From: Spirochaetaceae bacterium
GTDB lineage: Bacteria; Spirochaetota; Spirochaetia; Treponematales; Treponemataceae
Direction of reading: 5' to 3'
DNA length: 64,000 bases
Assembly (NCBI GenBank): GCA_017618015.1
Contig: JAFZVC010000026.1
Coordinates: 1-64,000, forward strand
Below the pieces are notes generated by a model. It was not told the origin of the DNA. It saw only the letters and a list, made by a program, of their open reading frames with translations, and made no database searches. This document shows positions 9,332 through 18,746 of the stretch, piece by piece; within the stretch, counting starts at the first letter, position 1, and each line of letters begins with the position of its first letter. Both the position numbers and the translations under genes were made by a program.

Positions 9332-10900
9332 CTAGTAATGCATACCTATTCCAATGAAAAGTTCCCACCATGGATCAGTACGCCATGAAGTATTGAAAAG
9401 CCTGTTTACTACTTTATTAACAAAATTTACTTTATTGCCTATAAGCATGCCTACATGAACTAAATCGACTCCAAAACTAATTCTTCCTTGAATACTACGG
9501 AATTTATTAGGGAAGCCAATTATCTCAAAGCCTGAAGCAAAATAAGTATCACGGAAATTATAAAATGACTGAGTTTTATTATTGTGGCCTATTATAAAAT
9601 CAAAGAAAGGAGAAATATGGGCTTCAAAATCAACGTAGGAAAGCCATGTCCATTCTTTACCGAATAGATTTTTTACCCAGCCCACCCAGTCTGTCTGAAA
9701 CATCTCAAAAGGAAAATCCACATTTAAACAGAAAGCGCAGCTTGAATTGATGTCATTGTCACGTATGCCCCTTGTCCTGCCTCCAATCTGTGATGTCGAG
9801 CCATTTGTGTTAACAAAATAATAAAGACGAGTGTATATGGCATTGCTCGTGAAAGCGTGAAATCTGTCAAGTTCCATGTTTATAGACGGAACAAATTCAT
9901 ACGAAGAAAAATTATATGAGTAATTTACAGTTGTTTGTGCTGAAAAACCATCTTTTAAATTTCCTAGCCAGTTAACTTTTCCAGTGGAAATCCTTTGAGA
10001 AAAAGTTAATGATGGTCCCCATAGCTCTTCTGTTTGAATACCAAAATGATCAATACCTCTGAAAGCATCTATATCCCAGTTGAAATTGAATGAAATGCCC
10101 GGTGTCCATGTTAGGTATCCTACGTCTGGAATTTCAGCTATATTAAGAGGAAGGGAAAGAGAAGCCGCTGTGTTGAAATAGAACAAGTCGTCGTTATCTT
10201 TGTATGAAGGATTTTGGATAAATGATTGTGAAAATCCGAAATTAAGGCTCGTTATGTCAAGAATTGGAAGACTGAAGTTAATTCCTTCTCTTATGCTGAA
10301 ACCGACGTTAGAATCACCAACAACGTAATTTATCGAAAAACTATTGTCCCACGTACAGTTGAATACTCCCAGCTGAAAAGGAACATCAAACCCGAAAGAA
10401 AAATCAAAATAATTTGAAGTTTCACCAGTATCTTCATTAACTCTCAGAAAGTAGACAAGAGAGCTGTTGAATTCATCCATGGATCCAAGAAAGTTGTAGT
10501 CTTTTATTTTAAGTTTAAGCTTGAATCCGTTGTTTACGTCGTATGTTGGATATGGAACGATGACAAAGTTTATAGAATCTTCAGTTTTAATAAGCAAGTT
10601 AACGGTTACAAGCCCTTCGGAGTCAGGCTCTGAATATGATACTTCTATTTCTGATGTTTCAATTACGCGTTCATTTTCTATATTCTGTTTAATATCAGCT
10701 ATATATTCGTTAAGCTCTTCTTCTGTCGCGAATATTGTATCTGTATCTATTGCAAGCTTCTGAGCAAGTACATATTCGCGTGTTAAACCGGAAATATCGT
10801 ATGTGACGTTCCCAATTCGATAAGTGTTCTCAGCGTACAAACTATGTGTCAGTATAGAAAAAACAAAGATAAAAGTCAGAAATAATGTTTTTTTATTCAT
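9332..10900 (-). CDS. Outer-membrane beta-barrel, Omp85/surface-antigen-like
   Basis: The 522-residue protein has a signal peptide (hydrophobic 7-22, cleaved near SLYAEN). A POTRA-like N-terminal domain (about 25-125; [19 protein letters not shown]) is followed by a long run of alternating hydrophobic/aromatic strands that ends in GIGMHY with an aromatic residue, as expected for a barrel. The layout resembles a short Omp85 family member (one POTRA plus a 16-strand-size barrel), not full BamA. It lies between the WbaP-like gene and gmd, so a link to surface-glycan display is likely but unproven. Confidence 0.7.
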   Translation of the reverse strand: MNKKTLFLTFIFVFSILTHSLYAENTYRIGNVTYDISGLTREYVLAQKLAIDTDTIFATEEELNEYIADIKQNIENERVIETSEIEVSYSEPDSEGLVTVNLLIKTEDSINFVIVPYPTYDVNNGFKLKLKIKDYNFLGSMDEFNSSLVYFLRVNEDTGETSNYFDFSFGFDVPFQLGVFNCTWDNSFSINYVVGDSNVGFSIREGINFSLPILDITSLNFGFSQSFIQNPSYKDNDDLFYFNTAASLSLPLNIAEIPDVGYLTWTPGISFNFNWDIDAFRGIDHFGIQTEELWGPSLTFSQRISTGKVNWLGNLKDGFSAQTTVNYSYNFSSYEFVPSINMELDRFHAFTSNAIYTRLYYFVNTNGSTSQIGGRTRGIRDNDINSSCAFCLNVDFPFEMFQTDWVGWVKNLFGKEWTWLSYVDFEAHISPFFDFIIGHNNKTQSFYNFRDTYFASGFEIIGFPNKFRSIQGRISFGVDLVHVGMLIGNKVNFVNKVVNRLFNTSWRTDPWWELFIGIGMHY

Positions 10901-10907
10901 GATTAAA

Positions 10908-12287
10908 TCACCGCCCTTGACGGAGAAAAACAGTCATTATTGTCTTGAAGAATATAGAAATATCAAGCAACGGTGACTGGTTTTTTATATAATATAAGTC
11001 AAACTGAAGTTTTTTATATGTATCTTCAATTGAAGGTGAATGATATTCACCGGAGACTTGATCCCAACCTGTTATTCCGGGTTTAACCATAAGACGATGT
11101 CTGTAGAAAGGAACATTTCTTTCAAGTTCTACAGAAAGCTCTGGCCTTTCAGGTCTTGGTCCAATAAGGCTCATATCGCCTTTTATAACGTTAAGAAGCT
11201 GAGGCAGCTCATCAATGCGTGTCTTTCGCATTATGTTGCCGAATTTTGTTACACGGTTGTCTTTTTCTGTTGTAGGAGCAAAATTGTTGTCTTCGCTCCT
11301 CATTGTGCGGAACTTGTATAACTTGAACTGTTTCCCGTTTTTTCCTTCCCGCACTTGCTTAAAGAAAACGGGCCCTTTGCTTTCCGCTTTGATAATAATG
11401 GCTATAAATGGCCAAAAGGCGATTGTCAGAAGCAGCATAAAAGTCGACAGAACAATATCAATGAGCCGTTTAGTCAAATAGAAAAGGGCTTTCCCTTCAA
11501 AGTTAATATGGCGTAAGAACCACGATTCGTTTATGGCACCAAGCGGGATTCTGCGTGTCATAAGCTCATAAAAATCGGGAAGTGAATAGAAAACTGCTCG
11601 ATTACTAAGCGCATCAAAAAGAAGACGCCTTATTTCTGCGGAAAAAACCTTTTCAGATGGCATAACAAAAACTTTGATGGTGTTTTCTGAAAGGAAGTGT
11701 GAAAGCTCATCGTAAGTATGAAGGAAAGGAATTCCGTCTGGAATACTTGCTGGACGAACATTAATAAACTCATCGAATACTGCGGCAGGAGTGAAGTTTA
11801 TGTATGAGCTTACTTTTGTATGCTCCAAGAGTGTGGCTGCTGTTTCATTATATCCGATGAAAATGTATCTGTTTCTTTTTTTGCTGTTCGAGAAATGCTT
11901 TGCGTAAATATAGCGCCATATGTAAATCAATATTAAAACTGTGGCATTGTAGAAAACAAGAACAGTTTTAGGCATTATGTTCTGATTGTTGACGAAAAGA
12001 TAGAAGGTCGCGAATCCCATCATGGTTCCGCTGAAAGCACTTATCAAAAGCTTTATTATTATGGAATCAATTCTGAATGGTACATCGAGAGAGTACATTC
12101 CCAACGTATACATCAAGACTGCCCAAGTGAATATTACAAGCGGATAATTTCTAAGATGATTAAGAAAAGAAGAAAATGTCGGAATCTCTATATTTCTGAT
12201 AGCAAGCGAGATATAAACAGACAGCACCATAATCATGAGATCAATAAGAAAGATAAAAAACTGCCGTCTTTTCCGCGAGAATTTCAT
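10908..12287 (-). CDS. Polyprenyl-phosphate sugar-phosphotransferase (WbaP/WcaJ type)
   Basis: This is the initiating transferase that moves a sugar-1-phosphate onto undecaprenyl phosphate. The ATG at 12287 gives 459 residues and starts 52 bases after the upstream glycosyltransferase; longer forms would begin inside that gene. Four to five N-terminal membrane helices and a CoA-binding-like soluble segment precede the C-terminal bacterial sugar-transferase domain, which has KRLIDIVLS, FRTMRSED, TRIDELPQLLNVIKGDMS and GPRPER. The donor sugar (UDP-Gal, UDP-Glc or UDP-HexNAc class) cannot be told. No clear Shine-Dalgarno is visible at this ATG. Confidence 0.9.
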   Translation of the reverse strand: MKFSRKRRQFFIFLIDLMIMVLSVYISLAIRNIEIPTFSSFLNHLRNYPLVIFTWAVLMYTLGMYSLDVPFRIDSIIIKLLISAFSGTMMGFATFYLFVNNQNIMPKTVLVFYNATVLILIYIWRYIYAKHFSNSKKRNRYIFIGYNETAATLLEHTKVSSYINFTPAAVFDEFINVRPASIPDGIPFLHTYDELSHFLSENTIKVFVMPSEKVFSAEIRRLLFDALSNRAVFYSLPDFYELMTRRIPLGAINESWFLRHINFEGKALFYLTKRLIDIVLSTFMLLLTIAFWPFIAIIIKAESKGPVFFKQVREGKNGKQFKLYKFRTMRSEDNNFAPTTEKDNRVTKFGNIMRKTRIDELPQLLNVIKGDMSLIGPRPERPELSVELERNVPFYRHRLMVKPGITGWDQVSGEYHSPSIEDTYKKLQFDLYYIKNQSPLLDISIFFKTIMTVFLRQGR

Positions 12288-12339
12288 ATGAAATATTATA
12301 ACAAATCTATAGTGTTTTGATAAGTAGGATAAAGGTAAT

Positions 12340-13455
12340 TTACTTGAGAGCGTAGTAAATCGAAAGATAATTTTGCCACATTGTGTCCAATGTGAAATTG
12401 CTTTCGTATTTACGACGAGAAGTATTTCCTTTTTCGATACGCAGTTCGTCATTTGAGATAAGATCTTTTAAGGCTTTTACTGCTTCCGCTATTGATTTTT
12501 CCGTATCTCCGGCAGAAATAAGGTTTCCATTGCTCTCATCAACAAGTTCTGGAATGCCACCTACTTTCGATGCGACAATCGGTTTACCCTTTGCCATTGC
12601 TTCAAGAATTGTTATAGGCAATCCCTCGTAATCAGAAAAAAGCACAAATACATCAGCATAAGAAATAAGTCGCGAGGCTTCTGGTATATCACCTGTGAAA
12701 AAGACATTCTGTTTTGTGGAATATTCCTCTAGCTGATTTTTGATCGTATCGTCTGTAGGAGCCCCGACCCAGAAAAAGACGCAGTTTGTATTATTCAGCT
12801 GGGCTGCGGCTTCTGCGAAAATGTCGAGCCGCTTCGGAAGTGCGATTCGTGCTATTGTAAGAATTACCTTTTTGCCCTGCGCGCGTGCAGATAAAAGTGG
12901 TTCCCGGATTTGTTCGGGTAATTCAGATTCTGAAAATGGTTTTGTATCTGGAACAGCGTTTCGGACAAGTTTAAGGTTGTGATTGATGCCTTCTGAAAGC
13001 AGATTTTTGTAGTCATATTCAGAAACAGGAACGATTGCGCCACATTTTTTCTGCATCAATTTTTCGAGTGGCAGAAAAATGCGGTTTCTCACCCGGATTG
13101 TGTCAAATCCATGAACAGTGTAGACAATGCGCTTTTTCATGTGGTGTGGGGTTGCAAGCCGACCGAGAAGGGCTGCTTTGCTTGAATGTAGATGTATTAT
13201 ATCCGGTTTGAATTTTCGTATAGTTGCTTTAATCTCAAAAAGACATGGAAGTTCTTTTAATGGTTTAATCGGTTTTACCATGTGAGGAAGCTTGAATTGA
13301 ACGACAGAAGAGGGAAGCTGCTGCCACATGGGACCATCTTTCATTGAAGCAACGGCAACCGTATGACCATCCTCAACGGCTTTTGTGCATAAATCAATTA
13401 CTACTCGCTGTGCGCCACCCAAGTCTGTATTTGTAATTATATGTAAAATCCTCAT
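12340..13455 (-). CDS. GT4-family glycosyltransferase
   Basis: This is a GT-B retaining glycosyltransferase of 371 residues. The ATG at 13455 (MRILHIITNTDLGGAQRV) is preceded by TTGGAG at the right distance, which decides against the TTG five codons upstream. The N-terminal GGAQR motif and the C-terminal donor-site pattern EGLPITILEAMAKGKPIVAS with GGIPELV (Glu-x7-Glu) are clear. It acts in the cytoplasm on the lipid-linked glycan; donor and linkage are unknown. It is packed between a LicD gene and the WbaP-like gene. Confidence 0.9.
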   Translation of the reverse strand: MRILHIITNTDLGGAQRVVIDLCTKAVEDGHTVAVASMKDGPMWQQLPSSVVQFKLPHMVKPIKPLKELPCLFEIKATIRKFKPDIIHLHSSKAALLGRLATPHHMKKRIVYTVHGFDTIRVRNRIFLPLEKLMQKKCGAIVPVSEYDYKNLLSEGINHNLKLVRNAVPDTKPFSESELPEQIREPLLSARAQGKKVILTIARIALPKRLDIFAEAAAQLNNTNCVFFWVGAPTDDTIKNQLEEYSTKQNVFFTGDIPEASRLISYADVFVLFSDYEGLPITILEAMAKGKPIVASKVGGIPELVDESNGNLISAGDTEKSIAEAVKALKDLISNDELRIEKGNTSRRKYESNFTLDTMWQNYLSIYYALK

Positions 13456-13473
13456 GTCGTTTAACTCCAAGAA

Positions 13474-14400
13474 TTAATGATAGTCTTCCCATTTTAAGCA
13501 ATGCTTGTCAGGGACAGGGCCAGCATCCGTCAAATGTACGCCAGTAGTTCCATGAACATCTCTCTTGCTTTCGGGCGGCGGAGAGCGCCAATCGCCATAA
13601 TAAATTGTCAGATATTTATCGACGTTTGCTGGTGCAAGGAAATAAGTGTCTTCAAATTTAATTTTTGTAAGAGGATATACGCAATCCTCTGGAAAAAACT
13701 GAAACCAAGGTCGTTCTGGATCATAAACCCATCCAGTTTCTGCATCTTTTCCTTTTCCTGTTATTCTTCGTAGATAGCGATTTTTTATAAAAGGAATCTT
13801 GAAAAGTAATGAATAAAAGCGTTGTATCGTTCCCCAAACAAAATTGTAAGCGTTGTGCTTCACAGAGTATCGTGGCGAAGTTTTGAGCGGTTTGTTGTTA
13901 AACGGAGGCAGAAGACCGCGTATATTCCTGTGTTTGAACTCTTTATAAGTCTGTATATATACAGGAAAAATGTCGATGGGGATTCCCTGACAATATGGAT
14001 ATGGACCTCCCGGATCATCCATGTAGCTGAATCTGTCACGGATCTTTGCCCAAGTAATATCATGTTTCGGGTCTGTTTCATGTGTCTGGAAAAACATGTC
14101 GTATGGAAGTTCTTTTTCGACTATATTGCAAAACTTCTCATAATCTTCAATAGGCATTACAACATCGACATCATCATCCCAAGGGATAAAGCCACCGTGT
14201 CTTGCGGCTCCAAGAAGTGTTCCTGCATCAAGCCAGTATGTAAGATCGTGTTTGCAGCATATAACATCAAAAACTTTTAGTATGCGGAGCATTACGCGTT
14301 GGGCTCTCTGAAGGTCAGTTCCTTCTTTTAAGCGCTCGTCTGGGAATATTTCAGCGGCTTTTTCTGGTGTGTATTCTGTTTTGATTTTTTCTTCATCCAT
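13474..14400 (-). CDS. LicD-family phosphotransferase, copy 1
   Basis: LicD proteins transfer phosphocholine or related phospho-alcohols from CDP-activated donors onto sugars. The 308-residue protein has the family core YWLDAGTLLGAARHGGFIPW followed by DDDVDVVMP, with the metal-binding acidic residues intact. C-terminal to that, TWAKIRDRFS and PYCQGIPIDIFPV are typical. A second intact LicD lies at 16126-17058 and a decayed one at 27131-27460. No licA/B/C choline genes are in the window, so the transferred group is unknown. Confidence 0.88.
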   Translation of the reverse strand: MDEEKIKTEYTPEKAAEIFPDERLKEGTDLQRAQRVMLRILKVFDVICCKHDLTYWLDAGTLLGAARHGGFIPWDDDVDVVMPIEDYEKFCNIVEKELPYDMFFQTHETDPKHDITWAKIRDRFSYMDDPGGPYPYCQGIPIDIFPVYIQTYKEFKHRNIRGLLPPFNNKPLKTSPRYSVKHNAYNFVWGTIQRFYSLLFKIPFIKNRYLRRITGKGKDAETGWVYDPERPWFQFFPEDCVYPLTKIKFEDTYFLAPANVDKYLTIYYGDWRSPPPESKRDVHGTTGVHLTDAGPVPDKHCLKWEDYH

Positions 14401-14412
14401 AAGCGACCTTTT

Positions 14413-15336
14413 TTACTTGCTTATTGGGCATTTAATCCATTTTTCGGGAAGGATATCACCGTATTCACAGCGATAATACTTGTCGATATTTGGATTCAGC
14501 TGACGTAAATTCCATATCTCCGGGCAGATAACGATTTTGTCTATGTTCGGGTCAAGCCACGCTCCCCACCAGGAAAAAGTCGAATTAGCGATTATGTGGT
14601 TTTTGCATTTAGACATTAAAGCCATGTCCTGCCAACTGTCTGCGCCCTTGTTCCAATCGACATAAATAACTTTTGCACCAAAACCTTCTAGTTTAAGTTC
14701 GTTACGACACCAATCCATATCGTCACTGAAAACCATCAAATCTGTTATATTAGTCTTTTCCAGAAGCATCTTTACGGCGTTCAAGTAGTATTCTTTGCCA
14801 CAAACATTGAGTGTTTGTGTCTTTAGATAATCTCCGCGGCGAATATGAATGCTCGCACTGTTAGTGCCAAGACTTGCAGCAGTTTTTTCTGATTCTAGTG
14901 ATAATGGTTTTTTGAAGGTGAATATATTTCGGATTTCGTCTTCTATCGTAATGAAATATTTTTCAGTCTGCCAGTTTCCTTCGAAGTAAATGTCGTGGCT
15001 TTTCAACAAAAGCAATTCGGGTTGATATGATGATTTTTTATCGATAAAATGGGTTTTCTTTGTGAAATATTTTCTTAAAACACGATTTAACAAGTTTGAA
15101 GGTTGATAAGAGAGCTGTGCCACATCTTTTGGAGACGCTTCAGAAAATGTAATATCAAAAAGATTTGAAAGCTCGAATCCGTTGTGGACAAGATCTATAC
15201 CATTATAGTCCGATTTCGCGCGATATGTGCTTAAATCAAGCTGTACATCTGAGTTTCCCGCATGCTTCAAAGCTAATGAGAATGCATACTGAAACATCTG
15301 ATTTCCCAATCCGCCGGAGATTTTAACTATTCTCAT
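14413..15336 (-). CDS. Alpha-1,2-fucosyltransferase (GT11), copy 1
   Basis: GT11 enzymes transfer L-fucose from GDP-fucose in alpha-1,2 linkage. The 307-residue length is typical. Motifs: the N-terminal GGLGNQMFQYAF, the donor-binding SIHIRRGDYL (His-x-Arg-Arg-Gly-Asp-Tyr), and FSWWGAWLDPN near the C-terminus. The start codon overlaps the stop of the upstream GT2 gene by four bases. The GDP-fucose genes gmd and fcl of the same locus make the donor. An alpha-1,2-type or related linkage is inferred from family membership. Confidence 0.93.
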   Translation of the reverse strand: MRIVKISGGLGNQMFQYAFSLALKHAGNSDVQLDLSTYRAKSDYNGIDLVHNGFELSNLFDITFSEASPKDVAQLSYQPSNLLNRVLRKYFTKKTHFIDKKSSYQPELLLLKSHDIYFEGNWQTEKYFITIEDEIRNIFTFKKPLSLESEKTAASLGTNSASIHIRRGDYLKTQTLNVCGKEYYLNAVKMLLEKTNITDLMVFSDDMDWCRNELKLEGFGAKVIYVDWNKGADSWQDMALMSKCKNHIIANSTFSWWGAWLDPNIDKIVICPEIWNLRQLNPNIDKYYRCEYGDILPEKWIKCPISK

Positions 15337-16157
15337 TTAATAATACCTCTTCTGATATATTTTATTAGCGAAAAACAGGAAGAAACTGAATATTCGAAAA
15401 ATGAGATATAATGCTCTTTGAACAGTAATTTAAAATTCTTCAATTCATCTAATTCAAATTTTTTTAAGTTATTTGATAGTTTATTGGGTGAAACATCAAC
15501 GGAATAATTAGTAAGAGAGGAATTAATTAAAAATATTCCTTTATCATTTGAAGCAATTTTTAACCATAAATTATAATCTTCTGATCGCCTGAGTCTTGTA
15601 TTGAATAGATATTTTTTTATAATCTCTGTTTTTACAAGAACAGAAGATGTGACTATAAGATTTCTTAATAAAAGCTGTTTTTTTGAAATTGTGTATATCT
15701 TATCATCTGTCGGACGTAAATTACTCCCTGAACAAACTAGATTGCACGCAGATTCAGATGATTTATTAAAAACAGCGAGTTGTTTCTGTATCTTATCCGG
15801 TTCCCATGAATCATCTGAGTCAAGAAAAGCTATAAGCTTCGTAGTTGTTCTTTTTATCCCAACATTTCTTGCATTGGAAGCCCCCTCATTAGATATGGAG
15901 ACTAATTCAAAATCTATGTCAGAATGATTTTGTTTCCATTCAATGCATTTAGCTTCTGTGTTGTCGTCGCTACCGTCATTTATAATTATAATTGTTTTTG
16001 GGCGAGCAATCTGGTTGTAAACAGAATCTAATGCCGTTAATATTGATTTCTCTGAATTATAAACAGGTATTATAACGGTTATGTCTTTTTCTATAAGATA
16101 CGGACAGTTGATATCGCCCTGAGTATTAGGTATTTTTAAGCTTTCCATCTTCGTCAT
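15333..16157 (-). CDS. GT2-family glycosyltransferase
   Basis: This inverting GT-A enzyme of up to 274 residues has the GT2 core ITVIIPVYNSEKSILTALDS, IIINDGSDDNT and the metal-binding FLDSDD. Two starts are possible (16157 or the in-frame ATG at 16148); both lie inside the end of the upstream LicD gene and neither has a strong Shine-Dalgarno, so translation is probably coupled. The donor sugar is unknown. The C-terminus is a short hydrophobic/basic tail, possibly membrane-attached. Confidence 0.88.
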   Translation of the reverse strand: MTKMESLKIPNTQGDINCPYLIEKDITVIIPVYNSEKSILTALDSVYNQIARPKTIIIINDGSDDNTEAKCIEWKQNHSDIDFELVSISNEGASNARNVGIKRTTTKLIAFLDSDDSWEPDKIQKQLAVFNKSSESACNLVCSGSNLRPTDDKIYTISKKQLLLRNLIVTSSVLVKTEIIKKYLFNTRLRRSEDYNLWLKIASNDKGIFLINSSLTNYSVDVSPNKLSNNLKKFELDELKNFKLLFKEHYISFFEYSVSSCFSLIKYIRRGIIK

Positions 16158-17058
16158 AATAATCTGACCATTTTAAAGCAGAAAAATGAGGATTGGGGCC
16201 TATAGGAAACAAGGCAACAACAGCATGATCTGAACATCTTTTTTCAGGTGGGGGGAGTGTCATATAGTCACCGTAAAGATTTGTCAGATAGTTATGAGGA
16301 TTAGCTGGGCAAGAGAATTCCACACCTTCAAAAATTATTGTACTAAGAGGGAATATATCTTCATCTTTATATCTTTTGTTCCACCGAATTGGTGGCATTT
16401 TTTCCCACTCTTTATCTCCCTTTGAGTACTTTTTTTCAAAGAATTTCATTATGAAAGGGATTTTCAAAAGTAAGATGAAAAGTCTTTGAATATTACCTTG
16501 TACGATTATACGAACTTTGCTTTTTAAGTGTAGATGTTTTACTATTCGTTCTGGTTTTTGATTATAGGGTGGTAAGAAGCCAAACCAGTTTCGGCTTTTA
16601 TGTTGTGCATCTGTTATGAAGACAACTGGGAAAATATCAATAGAGGCTGCCTGAGAGTATGGGTATGGTCCTTCTGCTTCTTCAATATAGCTGAATCTAT
16701 CACGAAGTTTCGCCCAGGGACATATAAAATCAATATCTGTTTTTTCTGTCTGAAGAAAAACATCTTTAGGGAATTCATCGTCAGGAAGATTTTTAAACTT
16801 TCGAAAATCGTCTAAAGGCATAACTACATCAACGTCGTCATCCCAAGGAATAAAACCTCCGTGACGTACAGCACCTAACAATGTACCTGAATCGAGCCAA
16901 TATCTCAAATTATTTTTACGACATATTCCATCAAAAATTCTAAGCAGTCGGAGAAGTATAAGCTGTGTCTGACGTAATGGCGTATTACCCGAAAGTCGAT
17001 TATCGGGTATGGGGGAGAAAAAATTGGAAATATAATTAGGGTCTCTGTAATTGTTCAT
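16126..17058 (-). CDS. LicD-family phosphotransferase, copy 2
   Basis: This second LicD-like protein (about 310 residues from the ATG at 17058, 14 bases after the upstream stop) keeps the full core YWLDSGTLLGAVRHGGFIPW with DDDVDVVMP, followed by PWAKLRDRFS and YSQAASIDIFPV. It is clearly a paralogue of the protein at 13474-14400, yet different enough that both may be needed for different acceptors. It lies between the Fringe-like gene and a GT2 gene. The start could also be at 17076; the ribosome binding site is weak for either. Confidence 0.87.
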   Translation of the reverse strand: MNNYRDPNYISNFFSPIPDNRLSGNTPLRQTQLILLRLLRIFDGICRKNNLRYWLDSGTLLGAVRHGGFIPWDDDVDVVMPLDDFRKFKNLPDDEFPKDVFLQTEKTDIDFICPWAKLRDRFSYIEEAEGPYPYSQAASIDIFPVVFITDAQHKSRNWFGFLPPYNQKPERIVKHLHLKSKVRIIVQGNIQRLFILLLKIPFIMKFFEKKYSKGDKEWEKMPPIRWNKRYKDEDIFPLSTIIFEGVEFSCPANPHNYLTNLYGDYMTLPPPEKRCSDHAVVALFPIGPNPHFSALKWSDYYDEDGKLKNT

Positions 17059-17072
17059 ATATGTATTATATA

Positions 17073-17867
17073 TCATTTTCCATAAAAAAATTTGCATATT
17101 ACATTAACAATTTTTTTAGTCTTTAGTTTTTTTGCTAATAAAACATGTATTTTATCAAAAACGTAATAAAGAATATTCGGCTTTTTAATTTTCTTACCAG
17201 AATATAAGGAATACATTTCTCTGATGTTAATCATATGATAAGCTACAGGATCACAATTAAAAACAGATTCAGGATGATATGGCTGACAGTGTGAAAAGCC
17301 ATCGCAAATTGTTGGGTTAATCTTTAATTTTTTTTCGATAAAATATGCAATTGTCATATCGCAGGCATTCCATTGTTTCTTAGAAAGATAATCCTTCATA
17401 GCATATATATCTGAAAGGGAAGAAACAATTTTCAGTGCTAATGAATTTGACAATGCAAAACCTGCTCCACCGGAGAGATTTACTATTTCTGTATCAAGAA
17501 ATTTCAGGGATCGAGCATGACCTCCAACAAAGAAATCATTTTCATAATTGTATTTGCTGAGAAGAGTACATAGATTATATGAATAAATAAAAGCATCACA
17601 ACCCGTGATGTAAAACCATTTTTTGTCAGGATGCAATTCAAAAGCTTTTTTCAAACCTAAATATTGTTTGTCGGCGGCAGAACTGTAATCTTCCCCAACA
17701 TTTTCTCCGGCGGAAATCATTCTAAGTTTCGTATCAATGTAGTTACCACCTACAAGATAACCACAAGGAAAATCTTTGAGCCATGTGTTTTGTACAGATA
17801 AAGCTCTTTCATGGAGATTTAATGCAGATGTAAATACAAGCATGCAAATATCTTCTGGTTCTATCAT
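17073..17867 (-). CDS. Fringe-like glycosyltransferase (GT31-type), copy 1
   Basis: The 264-residue protein resembles the Fringe/beta-1,3-glycosyltransferase fold. It has LNLHERALSVQNTWLKDFPC (the 'R...TW' start of the fold), WFYITGCDAFIYSYNL in the place of the metal-binding acidic motif, FFVGGHARSL, and GGAGFALSNSLALKI, the Fringe 'GGAG' loop, then CDMTIAYFIEKKL. The metal motif is GCD rather than DDD. A close paralogue is at 28312-29157. This family is best known from eukaryotes; donor and acceptor here are unknown. Confidence 0.72.
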   Translation of the reverse strand: MIEPEDICMLVFTSALNLHERALSVQNTWLKDFPCGYLVGGNYIDTKLRMISAGENVGEDYSSAADKQYLGLKKAFELHPDKKWFYITGCDAFIYSYNLCTLLSKYNYENDFFVGGHARSLKFLDTEIVNLSGGAGFALSNSLALKIVSSLSDIYAMKDYLSKKQWNACDMTIAYFIEKKLKINPTICDGFSHCQPYHPESVFNCDPVAYHMINIREMYSLYSGKKIKKPNILYYVFDKIHVLLAKKLKTKKIVNVICKFFYGK

Positions 17868-17876
17868 TTTTATTTA

Positions 17877-18743
17877 TTAACTCCTATGGAAGAACATATA
17901 AATAAAGGCGGAAATCATTTTTTGAAACAATATGAATGCTTTTATCTGTTTATTCCAGCGTTCAAAAGATATTATATCGTATTTTAACGATGCTCTGGAT
18001 AAATCTTTTTTAGAAGGGCGTAAACCATAGTATTTTGCACCGTTTCTAAAACCTTTGCTTTGTCTGAATGTATACAAATCAGGGTAATTTGTAATCACAT
18101 ATGTACCGTAAGTTTCAAATTCACTGTATCCTTTACAAGGATTTTGGGAAAACTGTATAGCATACAAAATTTTTTCATAAAAGGTATTACCTTTTAATTT
18201 GCTGTTGGATTCAATCTTAGATATTATTTCTTTTACGATGTTTGTTTTAAAAATCATGGTTTCAGCAATAAATGAATCCGGTATGCATTTGTTTATATTC
18301 AATAATCGTTGAATAGTTTCAAAATAGGCAGGGTTGTATTCATCTTTTTTTATAAATATAGGTTTATTATCTTGAAAAAAAGAAACCGGTTGGATAGGAA
18401 AAGTATCAGAATCCCAAGTTATGTAGTATTCTTCCGCTTCAGGTTTTAATGCCCAAGCGTATTTGAGAAACTGCTGAAAAAACCAACCAGTTCTTCTTTG
18501 AACAACATTAATTTGTGATAACAATTCCTTTATTCCTTCAAAAGTGAGCCCTTCAAGAACTGTATCTTCATCAATGAAGGTGATATTCGCTGATTTTAGA
18601 GTATTCAATTCTTCTATTGTTTCTTTTTTTGTAAGTATATATATATGCTTGGGTGAAATATTCTTCAAAATGTATGGAATATTCTGTATTAGTAGATTGT
18701 TGTTTCTAGCTATATGGGGGATTACTATGGATATGGAATTCAT
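17877..18743 (-). CDS. Putative glycosyltransferase of the DUF6492 type
   Basis: The 288-residue protein starts with SISIVIPHIARNNNLLIQNI and shows GWFFQQFLKYAWAL followed by YYITWDSDTFP, in which DSD would be the metal/donor site of a GT-A fold. I recognise this pattern as that of DUF6492-type proteins found in polysaccharide loci. It sits directly between the TagF-like gene (4-base spacing) and the Fringe-like gene. The role as a sugar transferase is inferred from DxD and context. Confidence 0.65.
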   Translation of the reverse strand: MNSISIVIPHIARNNNLLIQNIPYILKNISPKHIYILTKKETIEELNTLKSANITFIDEDTVLEGLTFEGIKELLSQINVVQRRTGWFFQQFLKYAWALKPEAEEYYITWDSDTFPIQPVSFFQDNKPIFIKKDEYNPAYFETIQRLLNINKCIPDSFIAETMIFKTNIVKEIISKIESNSKLKGNTFYEKILYAIQFSQNPCKGYSEFETYGTYVITNYPDLYTFRQSKGFRNGAKYYGLRPSKKDLSRASLKYDIISFERWNKQIKAFILFQKMISAFIYMFFHRS

Positions 18744-18746
18744 TTT

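Noticed and set aside
13455-13470. TTG start five codons upstream for the GT4 gene
   Set aside because: The TTG overlaps the ribosome binding site TTGGAG that serves the ATG at 13455.
13822-14280. 152-codon plus-strand frame opposite the first licD gene
   Set aside because: The minus strand encodes an intact LicD core with the metal motif; the opposite frame has no motif.
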